Of a DNA stretch of 64,000 bases, positions 34,141 to 44,221 are shown one piece after another. The translations under genes and the position numbers were made by a program. This DNA comes from an uncultured Muribaculaceae bacterium. GTDB lineage: Bacteria > Bacteroidota > Bacteroidia > Bacteroidales > Muribaculaceae. The DNA is taken from contig CAQFOZ010000005.1 in the NCBI GenBank assembly GCA_948788915.1, positions 1-64,000 of the forward strand, read 5' to 3'. The notes beneath the pieces were generated by a model that saw only the letters and a program-made list of their open reading frames with translations, did no database searches and was not told the DNA's origin. The first letter of the stretch is position 1; each line of letters starts with the position of its first letter.

Positions 34141-35151
34141 ATGTCAGTATATATAATTGCCGAAGCTGGCGTGAACCATAACGGCAGTCTTGAGTTGGCT
34201 CTTCAATTGTGCGATGCGGCCAAAGAATCCGGAGTGAACGCGATTAAGTTTCAGACGTGGAAAACTGAAAAAATTGTTGGCAGACAAACAGCCACTGCGG
34301 ATTATCAAGCACGTAATATCGGAGATGAAGAACAAAGCCAATTTGATATGCTTAAGGAACTTGAACTGTCACAGGCTGATTTCAAAATAATTCAAGATTA
34401 CTGTAACAAAATAGGAATTGATTTTCTATCAACTCCGGATGAAGAGGACAGTCTGCGGTTTCTCGTGAACGAACTACATCTGCCTTTAATAAAAATTGGC
34501 AGTGGTGAAATTACAAACATTCACTATCTACGACAAATCGGAGCTTGTGGTTTGCCTGTGATCCTATCTACAGGAATGTCGACTTTAGCTCAGGTGGCTG
34601 CAGCTTATGATATCCTTATGGAGGCCGGGACACCTGAGATTACTCTTTTACACTGTACGACTAATTATCCCTGTCCGATGAAAGAAGTCAATCTAAGGGC
34701 CATGAAAACATTGAAAGAAGCTTTCAAGTGCCAAGTTGGCTACTCTGACCATACTCTCGGCATAGAAATACCTGTTGCAGCTGTGGCTATGGGGGCACAA
34801 GTGATTGAAAAACATTTCACACTTGACTCTAATATGCCCGGTCCTGATCATAAAGCTTCTCTGGAGCCATCTGAACTCAAAAAGATGGTGACGGAAATTA
34901 GAAATGTAGAAAAAGCTTTGGGCGACGGAATCAAGCGTCCTAATCACAGCGAAATTGAGATCGCAAAAGTTGTCCAGAAGTCCATTATAGCCAAAAGGCC
35001 AATTAAAAAAGGCGAAGTATTTACCGAAAACAACCTGACAATAAAACGTATCGGCAATGGTTTAAGTGCATCTGCATGGGATTATGTTATAGGGCTATGT
35101 GCAGATACTGACTATTGTGAAGATGAACCTATTAGAATTCAGACTCTATGA
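34141..35151 (+). CDS. legI: Nonulosonate synthase, LegI/NeuB-like
   Basis: 336 aa. Condenses the 6-carbon sugar with phosphoenolpyruvate to form a nine-carbon sialic-acid-like sugar. The N-terminal NeuB barrel contains I-A-E-A-G-V-N-H-N-G, K-F-Q-T-W-K, G-S-G-E-I-T-N, V-G-Y-S-D-H-T and I-E-K-H-F-T-L. The C-terminal antifreeze-like (SAF) domain starts near 280 (K-K-G-E-V-F-T-E-N-N-L). The cytidylyltransferase gene overlaps its end (ATGA). The 6-deoxy precursor genes around it favour legionaminate or pseudaminate over neuraminate. Confidence 0.9.
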   Translation: MSVYIIAEAGVNHNGSLELALQLCDAAKESGVNAIKFQTWKTEKIVGRQTATADYQARNIGDEEQSQFDMLKELELSQADFKIIQDYCNKIGIDFLSTPDEEDSLRFLVNELHLPLIKIGSGEITNIHYLRQIGACGLPVILSTGMSTLAQVAAAYDILMEAGTPEITLLHCTTNYPCPMKEVNLRAMKTLKEAFKCQVGYSDHTLGIEIPVAAVAMGAQVIEKHFTLDSNMPGPDHKASLEPSELKKMVTEIRNVEKALGDGIKRPNHSEIEIAKVVQKSIIAKRPIKKGEVFTENNLTIKRIGNGLSASAWDYVIGLCADTDYCEDEPIRIQTL

Positions 35152-35837
35152 AACCATTGATAGTGATTCCGGCACGTGGCGGCAGTAAAGGAATTCCGCG
35201 TAAGAATATCAAGCATCTTGGTGGCCGCCCCTTGATTTACTATGCCATTGACGGAGCCCGGTCGGTAGCAGGTGATGCAGATATATGTGTAACTACAGAC
35301 GATGCTGAGATAATTGATATGGTCAGGGCTTATGGTTTGGATGTGCCATTTGTGCGTCCTGATTATTTGGCGGCAGATAATATGGGAACTTACGAGGTTT
35401 TGCTTCACGCACTCGATTATTATGAAAAAATTGGACGGAAATATGACACAATAGTTCTGCTTCAGCCGACTTCTCCGTTTCGCCGCCCAGATGATATTCG
35501 TGGAGCGATGAATGAATACACCCCTGAGTTAGATATGGTTGTTACGGTGAAAGAGGCTGCGACAAATCCATACTACAACAGCTATGAAGAGGATAAAGAA
35601 GGCTACCTGACCATTTCCAAGGGCGATGGCAAATATGCCAGACGTCAGGATGTCCCCGAGGCATGGGAATACAATGGTGCTGTTTATGTGATCAATGCCA
35701 AATCCCTGAAAGCTAAAAATATGTCTGATTTCAGGCGTGTACGCAAATATGTAATGGATTCGCTTCATTCGCTCGATCTTGATACGCTTCTTGACTGGAA
35801 GATTGCTGAATTATTAATCTCAGAAGGTATGGTATGA
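35148..35837 (+). CDS. legF: CMP-nonulosonate cytidylyltransferase, LegF/NeuA-like
   Basis: 229 aa. Activates the nonulosonate with CTP. N-terminal signature I-P-A-R-G-G-S-K-G-I-P-R-K-N-I at about 6-20, then C-V-T-T-D-D-A-E-I and L-L-Q-P-T-S-P-F-R. It overlaps both neighbours by 4 bp. Its product, the CMP-sugar, is the donor for a transferase encoded downstream, possibly at 39486. Confidence 0.9.
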   Translation: MKPLIVIPARGGSKGIPRKNIKHLGGRPLIYYAIDGARSVAGDADICVTTDDAEIIDMVRAYGLDVPFVRPDYLAADNMGTYEVLLHALDYYEKIGRKYDTIVLLQPTSPFRRPDDIRGAMNEYTPELDMVVTVKEAATNPYYNSYEEDKEGYLTISKGDGKYARRQDVPEAWEYNGAVYVINAKSLKAKNMSDFRRVRKYVMDSLHSLDLDTLLDWKIAELLISEGMV

Positions 35838-36877
35838 AAAATCTCGAAAGATTTATAATTAATGACGACAAAATTATTTTGGATGCCTTGAAAGCTCTTA
35901 ATTCCTTACATTCGGAGGCTATGACCCTCTTTGTTGTCAATAAAAACGAAGAGATGGTCGGAACAATTACAGACGGTGATATTCGACGGGCGTTGACATC
36001 AGGCATAAGTCTTGATTCATCGGTTTCTGTAGCCATGCACAGAAAGTTTTCATATGTCAACCGAAAGTCGGAGGTCTTAAAGCTTAAAAAACTGAGAGAA
36101 AAAAATATTATCCTCATCCCACTTCTTGATGCAGACAACAGAATCATTGACATAATTGATCTATCAAAACAAACGTCTAACCTTCCTGTTGACGCAGTGT
36201 TGATGGCGGGAGGAAAGGGTGAAAGACTTCGTCCGTTGACTCTGACAACCCCGAAACCACTCCTTAAGATTGGTTCAAAAGCAATTATTGACATCAATAT
36301 TGATGCCCTCATAAATTTTGGAGTAAAACATATTTCAGTAACTGTCAACTATCTGAAAGATCAGTTGATTGAGCATTACAAGACACCCGTAGCCAACGGT
36401 GTCAAAGTTCAGTGCGTTGAGGAAGAGCAATTTTTTGGAACCATCGGCGCACTTAAACTTGTTAAAGAGTTTCATAACGATACAATATTGGTTATGAACT
36501 CAGATTTGCTGACCAATATTGACTATGAGGATTTTTATCTTCATTTTCAGGAGCATGATGCCATGATGTCTGCAGCCGCAATACCTTATACGGTTTCCAT
36601 CCCTTATGGCATATTTGATCTAGATGGGCGAAACATCAAGGGTGTTTCAGAAAAGCCGATCTATAACCTCTATGCGAATGCTGGAATCTACTTGTTGAAA
36701 AAGCAAGCATTAGACTACATTCCTGAAAACAAAGTATTCAATGCAACAGATCTAATTGACACTCTCGCAGCCGCTGGACAGACTGTTATCCGTTATCCCC
36801 TCTCCGGCTTATGGATTGACATAGGTAGTCCAGAAGAATACCGCAAGGCACAAGAACTTATCAAGCATTTTGGATAA
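35834..36877 (+). CDS. ptmE: CBS-domain nucleotidyltransferase, PtmE-like
   Basis: 347 aa. A CBS pair (about 1-118, with M-V-G-T-I-T-D-G-D-I-R-R-A) is fused to a sugar-phosphate nucleotidyltransferase (M-A-G-G-K-G-E-R-L-R-P-L-T at about 124-136, and N-S-D-L-L-T-N). Campylobacter PtmE, a glucosamine-1-phosphate guanylyltransferase of the GDP-type legionaminate route, has this architecture. Known family context: PtmE supplies GDP-GlcN(Ac) to the pathway. Its presence argues for legionaminate rather than pseudaminate. The base specificity cannot be read directly. Confidence 0.82.
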   Translation: MKNLERFIINDDKIILDALKALNSLHSEAMTLFVVNKNEEMVGTITDGDIRRALTSGISLDSSVSVAMHRKFSYVNRKSEVLKLKKLREKNIILIPLLDADNRIIDIIDLSKQTSNLPVDAVLMAGGKGERLRPLTLTTPKPLLKIGSKAIIDINIDALINFGVKHISVTVNYLKDQLIEHYKTPVANGVKVQCVEEEQFFGTIGALKLVKEFHNDTILVMNSDLLTNIDYEDFYLHFQEHDAMMSAAAIPYTVSIPYGIFDLDGRNIKGVSEKPIYNLYANAGIYLLKKQALDYIPENKVFNATDLIDTLAAAGQTVIRYPLSGLWIDIGSPEEYRKAQELIKHFG

Positions 36878-36887
36878 TATATTGAAA

Positions 36888-37994
36888 ATGAGCACAATAC
36901 CCCCCCCTGTTAAGAAATATATAACCGGATCATCGCACACTATAGCAGATAATTTCCGTGAAAAGACTGAAATGACTTTGACCCACGGAGAATTAAAATG
37001 TTTGAGAGATTCCAACATGGAACTGCTGCGAATTGTCTGTATGGTAATGATTCTAAATCTACATACGTTCTTCCTTCCAAGCTCGAATGCATATTCATTA
37101 TGGAGATTGGCCGATTTCTTTCGCGAAGCAACCTCTATCTCCGCAGTGCCTATTTTCGTAATTATCTCGGGATATTTTGGTATAAATTATTCCCACAAAA
37201 AACTCATAGCACTATTATTTAATGTATTATACTGGACCATATTGGGATATGCCGTGTGTGTAATATTGGGAGTGGCTGAGTTTTCATTGATTAATATTGT
37301 TAAACGGATATATTTAATGTTTCTGTCATATTGGTTTATCACTAGTTATATTGGTTTATTATTGTTAGCCCCGTTAGTGAATTCCTGGTTAGAACACACA
37401 AACAAGACTTCTATTTATAAATGGTTAATTATATTGTATGCTTTTGCATTCTTTTGTCAATTCGTAAATTATCCTGATTTTAGAGCGGGCGGGAGTATTA
37501 TATCATTTATCTGGCTATATGTTCTCGGGCAAGCAATTAGAAATTATGATTGGTCTAATAAAATATTACATTATTTTCGATGGTACGGTTTAGCAGTAAT
37601 TTGGTTATTCGTAACCATATTAATTGCACTGCAAGCATATTTAAGCTGGTCTTTTTTGAATCTTGATAAAGCTGCCCTTAATTCATTTATATTTGGATTC
37701 GCATATAATTCGCCTTTAATACTAATTCAAGCCATAGTAATGATATTGTTTTTTTCAAGGCTTAATATCAAAAGCAAGTATGTTAATTATGTAGGAGCAT
37801 CTACTTTATCTGTGTATCTCCTCCACATGCATCCAGATATAAAAGACTTATATTATACATTTGGAAAGAATTTATATTCTGAATCCTTCTTAAACCATGG
37901 TATTGGCTTGTTGATCCTATTTACTGTATGTTTCGTTTTGTCTATATTATTTGATAAAATTCGTTTACGTATTTGGCGTGTGTTTAATGGGTAG
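36888..37994 (+). CDS. Membrane O-acyltransferase (acyltransferase 3 family)
   Basis: 368 aa from the ATG at 36888 (an upstream TTG in frame is unlikely). About ten hydrophobic segments. The core starts at M-E-L-L-R-I-V-C-M-V-M-I-L with L-H-T-F in the first helix, and an S-G-Y-F-G motif follows, as in WecH/OafA-type acetyltransferases. It probably adds O-acetyl (or another acyl) groups to a sugar of the glycan at the membrane. It is close to ptmE (10 bp) and overlaps the flippase gene by 8 bp. Confidence 0.75.
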   Translation: MSTIPPPVKKYITGSSHTIADNFREKTEMTLTHGELKCLRDSNMELLRIVCMVMILNLHTFFLPSSNAYSLWRLADFFREATSISAVPIFVIISGYFGINYSHKKLIALLFNVLYWTILGYAVCVILGVAEFSLINIVKRIYLMFLSYWFITSYIGLLLLAPLVNSWLEHTNKTSIYKWLIILYAFAFFCQFVNYPDFRAGGSIISFIWLYVLGQAIRNYDWSNKILHYFRWYGLAVIWLFVTILIALQAYLSWSFLNLDKAALNSFIFGFAYNSPLILIQAIVMILFFSRLNIKSKYVNYVGASTLSVYLLHMHPDIKDLYYTFGKNLYSESFLNHGIGLLILFTVCFVLSILFDKIRLRIWRVFNG

Positions 37995-39513
37995 AAATTC
38001 AAAACTTATATTAAAAAACAGTATTGTTCTGACAATTAGGCTTCTTATTGTCCTTTGCCTCAGTTTTTATACAACCCGTATAACACTTGAAGTAATAGGT
38101 GATAGTAACTATGGAATTTATAATATTGTTGGAGGTGTAATTGTTATCTTTTCGATTATAACAATGCCACTGTCATCAACCTTTCAACGTTTCTTTAACG
38201 TTGAATTCGAGAAAGGTAGACTTTCTCCTTCTGTAATATTTTCATCATCTTTTGTTTTAGTAATTGCTATTACAGGGATAATGATCATTTTATATGAAAC
38301 CATAGGATCATATTTTATTAATTATATTATCAAAATACCTGCCGAAAGTCGTGGTCATGTAGGCATTGTTTATCAAATAGTTGTTTTAACAAACATATTC
38401 CTCTTTTTGCAATTGCCATATAGTTCTTTGCTCTATGCAAAAGAAGATTTTGGGTTTGGTGCTGTTTTAGAAATTTTGCTCGCATTATATCGTTTGGCAC
38501 TTCTGTTCGTAATTCCAATATTCGCCATTGATATTCTGATTTCCTATGCTTTAATTTTAATGTCAGGATATTTGCTTATGTTTATCTGTTACATCGTATA
38601 TTGCAATATCAAATATCCCGACTGCCGTGTTTCCGGTAATTTCTCAAAAAAACTGTGTAAAGAGATGACAGGCTTCTCTGGCTGGAATCTCATTGAGTCT
38701 GCTTCCGGCATAGCACAAACATATGGATCCAATATCATTATAAACTTATTTGGCGGAGTGCTGTATAATACAGCCTATGGAATAACCCGTCAATTTTCAT
38801 CGGCTGTTATGCAGTTCTCTAGCAATACTTTGCGGGCGATAGTTCCACAAATAACTATTGCTCAAGAAAATGGAAACTTCTATTATAGAAATAAATTGGC
38901 ACTCAGTTCTATAAAGGTTTCTTTTATTCTTCTTGGATTCATTTGTGTTATTTTTCAGATTAGTGGAAATTATATTTTAGAGCTTTGGCTTAACAATGTC
39001 CCTGATCATGTATTTCATTTCTTACAAGTATCATTAATTACATCGGTTTTTGCAAGTATATTGATACCTTTACGCAGTATTATAATTTCAAGCGGAGAAA
39101 TTAAGTTTTATTTCATAGCGTATGGTATCATAGGCTTATCTTCAGTTGGGTTAATGTACCTGCTTCTATATTTTTCGGTGCCTATAGTTGGAGTTATGTA
39201 CATATTGCTTGCAGACAACCTTCTGTATATAATCATTGCAGTTTTCGCAATTAAGCATAATTCAATATTTCCTTTACGTACTTTACTAAAAAATCTTTCA
39301 ATAAGTACAGCTCTTTTATTGCCGACTGGTATATGTTACCATTTATTAACATTTATTCCTATCCAATCTTTAGCGAATTTATTTTTAGCGGTTTCTGTTT
39401 CAGGATTGCTCCTTTGCATCGGAATTTATTTTTTCTTGTTGGATGATTCTGAAAAGAAATTGATAAATAAACTTACATACAAATTATGCAAAATACTCCA
39501 TCTGAAAAAATAA
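37987..39513 (+). CDS. wzx: Wzx-like polysaccharide flippase (MOP superfamily)
   Basis: 508 aa from the ATG at 37987 (a TTG 36 bp earlier is less likely). About 12 to 14 transmembrane segments. The N-terminus L-K-N-S-I-V-L-T-I-R and the R-F-F-N-V-E-F region are typical of Bacteroidetes O-unit flippases. It exports undecaprenyl-linked repeat units to the periplasm. It overlaps the acyltransferase and the next gene. The A+T-rich composition is typical of O-antigen/capsule genes. Confidence 0.85.
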   Translation: MGRNSKLILKNSIVLTIRLLIVLCLSFYTTRITLEVIGDSNYGIYNIVGGVIVIFSIITMPLSSTFQRFFNVEFEKGRLSPSVIFSSSFVLVIAITGIMIILYETIGSYFINYIIKIPAESRGHVGIVYQIVVLTNIFLFLQLPYSSLLYAKEDFGFGAVLEILLALYRLALLFVIPIFAIDILISYALILMSGYLLMFICYIVYCNIKYPDCRVSGNFSKKLCKEMTGFSGWNLIESASGIAQTYGSNIIINLFGGVLYNTAYGITRQFSSAVMQFSSNTLRAIVPQITIAQENGNFYYRNKLALSSIKVSFILLGFICVIFQISGNYILELWLNNVPDHVFHFLQVSLITSVFASILIPLRSIIISSGEIKFYFIAYGIIGLSSVGLMYLLLYFSVPIVGVMYILLADNLLYIIIAVFAIKHNSIFPLRTLLKNLSISTALLLPTGICYHLLTFIPIQSLANLFLAVSVSGLLLCIGIYFFLLDDSEKKLINKLTYKLCKILHLKK

Positions 39514-40901
39514 TTTTAGACGTTGGTTTAGCGTTTACTCAACAACAGTTCGAAACTCTTTTCAGGGACACTAAGTATCATATTATTTATCTCGGGGATG
39601 ACAATCATGCAGAGCGAGTGAGTGAATATAACACAAATAATAACGTGTCTTTTTTCCCTTATTCGAAATTATATTGCTATCCCACAGAAACGGATGCTCC
39701 CGAAAAAGAGGGCAAAGATATTATTTCGATTATAGATTCTATAATCAACAACAAGCTGACTTTTGAAATTCATGATCGTTGCTCTCATAGATTTCTATTC
39801 AATTATACCAACCGTACGGAAGTCAGTCTCATTTCCATGATTCTGAGTTTCTATAAATTCTTGTTGGAACAAAAACCTCAGAAATTCATTTTATACGAGT
39901 GTCCTCATCATATTCGTTCATGGGTAATGGGAAAATTATGTGAGTCTTTGGGCATTCCGGTTTATTATTGTCGGAATCATATCACCCACTGGCGAAATGT
40001 AATGCTCAAGGGTCTCTCAAGTGATGCAAAAATTCTTAACGGACAGGAATATAATGAAAACATCAAAGATTTTGAGAAGGAAATGTTTCTTAACATTGCA
40101 AAGCGATATTCTCACGGAATGGACGCAATAAAGCCTGAATTTCAAGAGGTAATGAAGGCAAACAAAACCAAGAAACTGTATTCCTTATACCGGGAAATAC
40201 AGAAGAATTGGCGTTCCCCGGTAAAAATTGCTTACAAGCATTATACATATAAGTGCTATAATCGGTTTTGCCGGTCGACACCTCTCCCTGATAAATATAT
40301 AGTGTTTTTCTTACACCTGCAACCCGAACGTACCACACTCCCAGAAGGATATGGTTTCAGTTCTCTTTACAAAGCAATCAGACTATTAAATGACGTGACT
40401 CCGGACGATGTTAAAATTGTGGTCAAGGAACATCCGGCAACATTTTATACACATTGCAACCCTTTTGGGCGCTGGCCGGGATTCTATGACGACATTGCAT
40501 CAATTCCAAAAGTCCATTTCGTTCCTTTGGAAGAAGATCCTTATAAATTAATGCAAAATTCTCTTTGTGTATCCACAATTACCGGAACGGTTACAGGTGA
40601 GGCTTTAATTATGGGAAAACCTGTGATTAATTTCGGACTAAATGTAATCATGTCTGACACACTTCCCGTCGGACTCTATAACTTTCAGAATGTGAAAGGC
40701 CTCAAAAACTTTATCAATGCTTTACCATCCATGAGCAAAAAGCAAATTTCTGACAATTATATACAAATTATCAATGACGAAATATTAAACAGCGGAATCT
40801 CAGGTATAACCGATGAATCTCAATGGAACAATTCTTTTGAAGCTATTCATAACGCCAATCAAAATAGCCGCTTTAAATTAATATATTCAGCTATGTGCTA
40901 A
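39486..40901 (+). CDS. Capsule-synthesis-type glycosyltransferase
   Basis: 471 aa. The C-terminal half shows the capsule-synthesis (KpsS/LipB-like) or polysialyltransferase-like architecture: I-V-V-K-E-H-P at about 317-323, then S-T-I-T-G-T-V-T-G-E-A-L-I-M-G-K-P-V, with an N-terminal Rossmann-like domain. It is a candidate user of the CMP-nonulosonate made upstream, since such domains act on CMP-sugars. That role is inference. It overlaps wzx by 28 bp. Confidence 0.6.
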   Translation: MQNTPSEKIILDVGLAFTQQQFETLFRDTKYHIIYLGDDNHAERVSEYNTNNNVSFFPYSKLYCYPTETDAPEKEGKDIISIIDSIINNKLTFEIHDRCSHRFLFNYTNRTEVSLISMILSFYKFLLEQKPQKFILYECPHHIRSWVMGKLCESLGIPVYYCRNHITHWRNVMLKGLSSDAKILNGQEYNENIKDFEKEMFLNIAKRYSHGMDAIKPEFQEVMKANKTKKLYSLYREIQKNWRSPVKIAYKHYTYKCYNRFCRSTPLPDKYIVFFLHLQPERTTLPEGYGFSSLYKAIRLLNDVTPDDVKIVVKEHPATFYTHCNPFGRWPGFYDDIASIPKVHFVPLEEDPYKLMQNSLCVSTITGTVTGEALIMGKPVINFGLNVIMSDTLPVGLYNFQNVKGLKNFINALPSMSKKQISDNYIQIINDEILNSGISGITDESQWNNSFEAIHNANQNSRFKLIYSAMC

Positions 40902-40905
40902 TAAT

Positions 40906-42021
40906 ATGGTACTGTATCTTTTGTTGCTTATACTGATTATTTGGGGAATCATTCAAAGTGATTATAAAAAGATATCGGAATTTAAGGGACTATATGTATT
41001 CATATTCTTCTTTGCAAGTACATTGACCGGAGCATTCATGCCTATTGGTGGAGATTGCAAGCAATATTTATACGAATTCAATTTTATTCCAGATTTGAAT
41101 CAACTGTCTTTTTCTGATTTAGGAATAGGAGTACGTCATCAACCTTTATGGATATATTTTAACAGTATTTGCAAAGGACTGTATAATAACTTTAATTTCT
41201 ATCTTTTCATACATTCTATAGTCATAAACAGTGTCTTTTTCTCTTATATATCCAAACACACGAAATATAAGTTTACAGCGTTGTTGATTTTCTTAACAAC
41301 GTTAAACTACTTCTATTTTAACATAGAAATACAACGGGAAGCGTTAGCCGTTGCTGTCGCTCTAATCATATATAAGTATCTTAAGAAGAAACAATATCTT
41401 TATTATTATATAGGATGTATAATTGCCTTCCTTTTTCATGTCTCAGCAGTAGCCCTTTTGTTATTGCCTGGAATTTTTTATCTATTTAAATATAAAGATA
41501 AGAAGTCGTTCATACTTCTGTTGGCTTTATTAATTGTTGGACTCTGTTCATTAAACTCGTATATCAGTTTTTTTGCCGGTTTTGAGTATCTAAGCGGAAT
41601 GGTTAACCAATTCGATAATTATAATGGAATTGAGAGAAATTCCACAAATCTTATTATTGCAGCCGCATTTTCTGCATTGCCTATTATCATTTTCCTTTAT
41701 CTCAGTCGCAAGCTGGACTATAAAAATGATATGCTCATTAATTTTACATATTTATATTTAATCATTACAATCTGTGGACCCTTCGTTACTGGTATATATC
41801 GACTGAATAATTATTTTTATTTTCCTTATTTAGCGTTTATCTCAAACGTCTTAATAACAAGAAAGCCAAACCAACATTGGCAAATGTTATGTATAATTGC
41901 GATAATATGTATCTACACCACCGTCGTTTATACATGGTCAGAGCCCATGATAGATTTTAATTATCAGCTTAGACATTACGAATTGTTTATTCCTTATAGA
42001 TCTTGCTTTGATGTTTTATGA
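40906..42021 (+). CDS. wzy: EpsG-family polysaccharide polymerase
   Basis: 371 aa multi-spanning protein (about ten hydrophobic helices) with the family hallmark F-N-I-E-I-Q-R-E-A-L-A-V-A (about 137-149) and H-V-S-A-V-A after it. EpsG/Wzy-type polymerases join repeat units in the periplasm. The first periplasmic loop contains G-G-D-C-K-Q-Y-L-Y-E, also typical. Assigned as polymerase because no other candidate is present. It overlaps the following gene by 4 bp (ATGA). Confidence 0.78.
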   Translation: MVLYLLLLILIIWGIIQSDYKKISEFKGLYVFIFFFASTLTGAFMPIGGDCKQYLYEFNFIPDLNQLSFSDLGIGVRHQPLWIYFNSICKGLYNNFNFYLFIHSIVINSVFFSYISKHTKYKFTALLIFLTTLNYFYFNIEIQREALAVAVALIIYKYLKKKQYLYYYIGCIIAFLFHVSAVALLLLPGIFYLFKYKDKKSFILLLALLIVGLCSLNSYISFFAGFEYLSGMVNQFDNYNGIERNSTNLIIAAAFSALPIIIFLYLSRKLDYKNDMLINFTYLYLIITICGPFVTGIYRLNNYFYFPYLAFISNVLITRKPNQHWQMLCIIAIICIYTTVVYTWSEPMIDFNYQLRHYELFIPYRSCFDVL

Positions 42022-42944
42022 TAAAGAAACCTAAAACTTTGTTGATATATAAAAACGCTACACCGATTAACAATGATTCAATGTCATTGGAATTCGTATC
42101 GTCGTTGAAGTCTCTGTCGCTAATTCATTCATTGGTCCGCAGCATTGCACTTAGATTTAATCCATCTAATATAAAGCGATATCTAAACTTGAATATATTG
42201 AAGAATTTGAACAAGTACGATGTGATTATTTTGTTTGATTGTATGGGATGCCATTATATTGCCGATACAATAAACAAATCTGATTTTACCGGCAGAAAGG
42301 TATTTTATTATTGGAACCCATGCAAAAATAAAGATAAATTACCCACGCCCCTATGCGAATGGGAAATATGGACATTCGATCCTGAGGATTCGAAAAAATT
42401 CGGGTTTAAATATGGAGGCCAGTTCATAGATGAAAGAGATTTTAGATCAATCAGCACACAAACAGAGGAATACGACCTTTATTTTTGTGGCATTAATAAA
42501 GGTAGATTTCCTTCTTTATTAGCTCTAAAAAATGCTGTGGGCAATAATCTGCGCGTCAAGTTTAGATTTGTAGATCCCATTAGGTCATTGTTTTCTTCTA
42601 AGTATTTCCGGCCAATATCGTACAAGAAATACTTAGAAGAAGAATCTAAAAGCAAAGCTCTTGTAGAATTCTATCAAGCGAATCAAGCTGGTTTGACGTT
42701 GCGTGCGGTTGAATCTCTGATGCTACAAAAAAAATTAATAACAAATAATTCTAAATTAAATAAATATTCGTTTTTTAAGACCGGAAATGTCCTTGTCTCA
42801 GATAATCCCAGTTTGGATGAAATAAGATCCTTTTTGGACAAACCTTTTATCTGCTACTCTGAATCAGAAATAGAACCTTATAAAATTACCAACTGGGCTG
42901 CGAGAATCTTGAATAATATCGAATTTTCCGACTTTTCCTATTAA
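42018..42944 (+). CDS. CgeB-like glycosyltransferase
   Basis: 308 aa. The fold resembles the CgeB/YkvP group: Y-D-V-I-I-L-F-D, Y-D-L-Y-F-C-G (about 156-162), and Q-A-G-L-T-L-R-A-V-E-S-L-M-L-Q-K-K (about 218-234), which is the acidic E of the sugar-nucleotide binding region. It lacks the N-terminal extensions of larger members. The donor is unknown. It is placed directly after the polymerase, consistent with repeat-unit assembly. Confidence 0.6.
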   Translation: MIKKPKTLLIYKNATPINNDSMSLEFVSSLKSLSLIHSLVRSIALRFNPSNIKRYLNLNILKNLNKYDVIILFDCMGCHYIADTINKSDFTGRKVFYYWNPCKNKDKLPTPLCEWEIWTFDPEDSKKFGFKYGGQFIDERDFRSISTQTEEYDLYFCGINKGRFPSLLALKNAVGNNLRVKFRFVDPIRSLFSSKYFRPISYKKYLEEESKSKALVEFYQANQAGLTLRAVESLMLQKKLITNNSKLNKYSFFKTGNVLVSDNPSLDEIRSFLDKPFICYSESEIEPYKITNWAARILNNIEFSDFSY

Positions 42945-42997
42945 AAGAATTGTATTGAAATTCTCACTGGCAAATACCTGTCACTAATCTTACGAAA

Positions 42998-44104
42998 ATG
43001 AGAAGAACAATTATGTTCTGTTCGCCTCGGCTTCACACGGGAGGCATCTCGCGCTGGACAGATGGAATAATTGCCCATCATGAATCCGGTGGAGACAAAG
43101 AAATAGATCTTCAATGGTATTATCCTGAAAAAGAAACATGCGATAGTAATCATGCAGGAATCGGAATACTACAACGATTGCGCAACGGTATCGGCAACTA
43201 TCTGCCGTTTATAAAAGGTTTCGGTCTGAAGTTGAAAGAATGCGGAGCTTACGCTGTACATCTCTCTACAGCAGGAAGTCTTGGATTTATACGCGACCTG
43301 ATAGTTATTGGCATGAGTCACCGTCAGGGTGCAAAAGTGGCAATGCACTACCATTTTGGACGAATACCTCAAATAATGGCTTCAAACACGCTGGAAAGCC
43401 GATTGCTGCATAGGGTGCTTGCAAAAGCTGATCATCATATAGTCCTTGACAAAGCGTCGGCCCACGCCCTTGAGTCATACGGCATAAACAATGTAGATAT
43501 TTTGCCTAATCCTCTTTCCGAAACAGTAGAAAATCTTATTCATGATGATGCCGAAATCATGCGTGAGCAGAATCTGATTGTTTTCGCCGGTCATGTAGTT
43601 AAGACAAAGGGAGTGTTCGAATTAGTCGAAGCCTGTAGGACTTTATCGGATATTAAACTTCTTGTGATTGGAGCATGTTGTCCACAGACTAAGACTGAAC
43701 TGGAATGTATTGCGGGGCCGGGTCATGAGTCCTGGCTTGAAATTGCAGGCAATATGCCACTGAGCTATGTAATTGAAAATATGAGGAGATGCGCGCTATT
43801 CGCTCTCCCTACTTATACCGAAGGTTTTCCAAACGTGATAATCGAGGCTATGGCCTGCGGATGTCCTATAGTGACTACTCCGGTGGGAGCTATAGCAGAA
43901 ATGCTTGATATTGACTCAGCGACACCTTGCGGTGTCTGCGTGCCGGTCAAAGATATAACTTCTTTGCATAATTGCATTAGAGAACTTTTGTCAGACAAAC
44001 CTAAAGCATTACAGATGGGCAACCGTGCCTCAAAGAAAGTCCGCGAGGCTTATTCAATGGATGCAGTTTATCGTCAGCTCGTCGGTTGCTGGCACAGATT
44101 GTAA
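42998..44104 (+). CDS. GT4-family glycosyltransferase
   Basis: 368 aa GT-B enzyme. N-terminal acceptor-binding L-H-T-G-G-I-S-R-W, and C-terminal donor region P-T-Y-T-E-G-F-P-N-V-I-I-E-A-M-A-C-G-C-P-I-V (E-x7-E motif). G+C is higher than in the preceding genes. A 117-bp gap without a clear promoter follows before capE. It likely adds one residue of the repeat unit. Confidence 0.85.
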   Translation: MRRTIMFCSPRLHTGGISRWTDGIIAHHESGGDKEIDLQWYYPEKETCDSNHAGIGILQRLRNGIGNYLPFIKGFGLKLKECGAYAVHLSTAGSLGFIRDLIVIGMSHRQGAKVAMHYHFGRIPQIMASNTLESRLLHRVLAKADHHIVLDKASAHALESYGINNVDILPNPLSETVENLIHDDAEIMREQNLIVFAGHVVKTKGVFELVEACRTLSDIKLLVIGACCPQTKTELECIAGPGHESWLEIAGNMPLSYVIENMRRCALFALPTYTEGFPNVIIEAMACGCPIVTTPVGAIAEMLDIDSATPCGVCVPVKDITSLHNCIRELLSDKPKALQMGNRASKKVREAYSMDAVYRQLVGCWHRL

Positions 44105-44221
44105 AATCAGTTTAAATGGAGCTTATCTGGAATTTTTGAATATGAAGCTATGCTCTATCCCTAAAGCGAAAACTTTCAGAGAAATATCTTGAGCGGATTA
44201 TAAACAAATAATTACAATTAT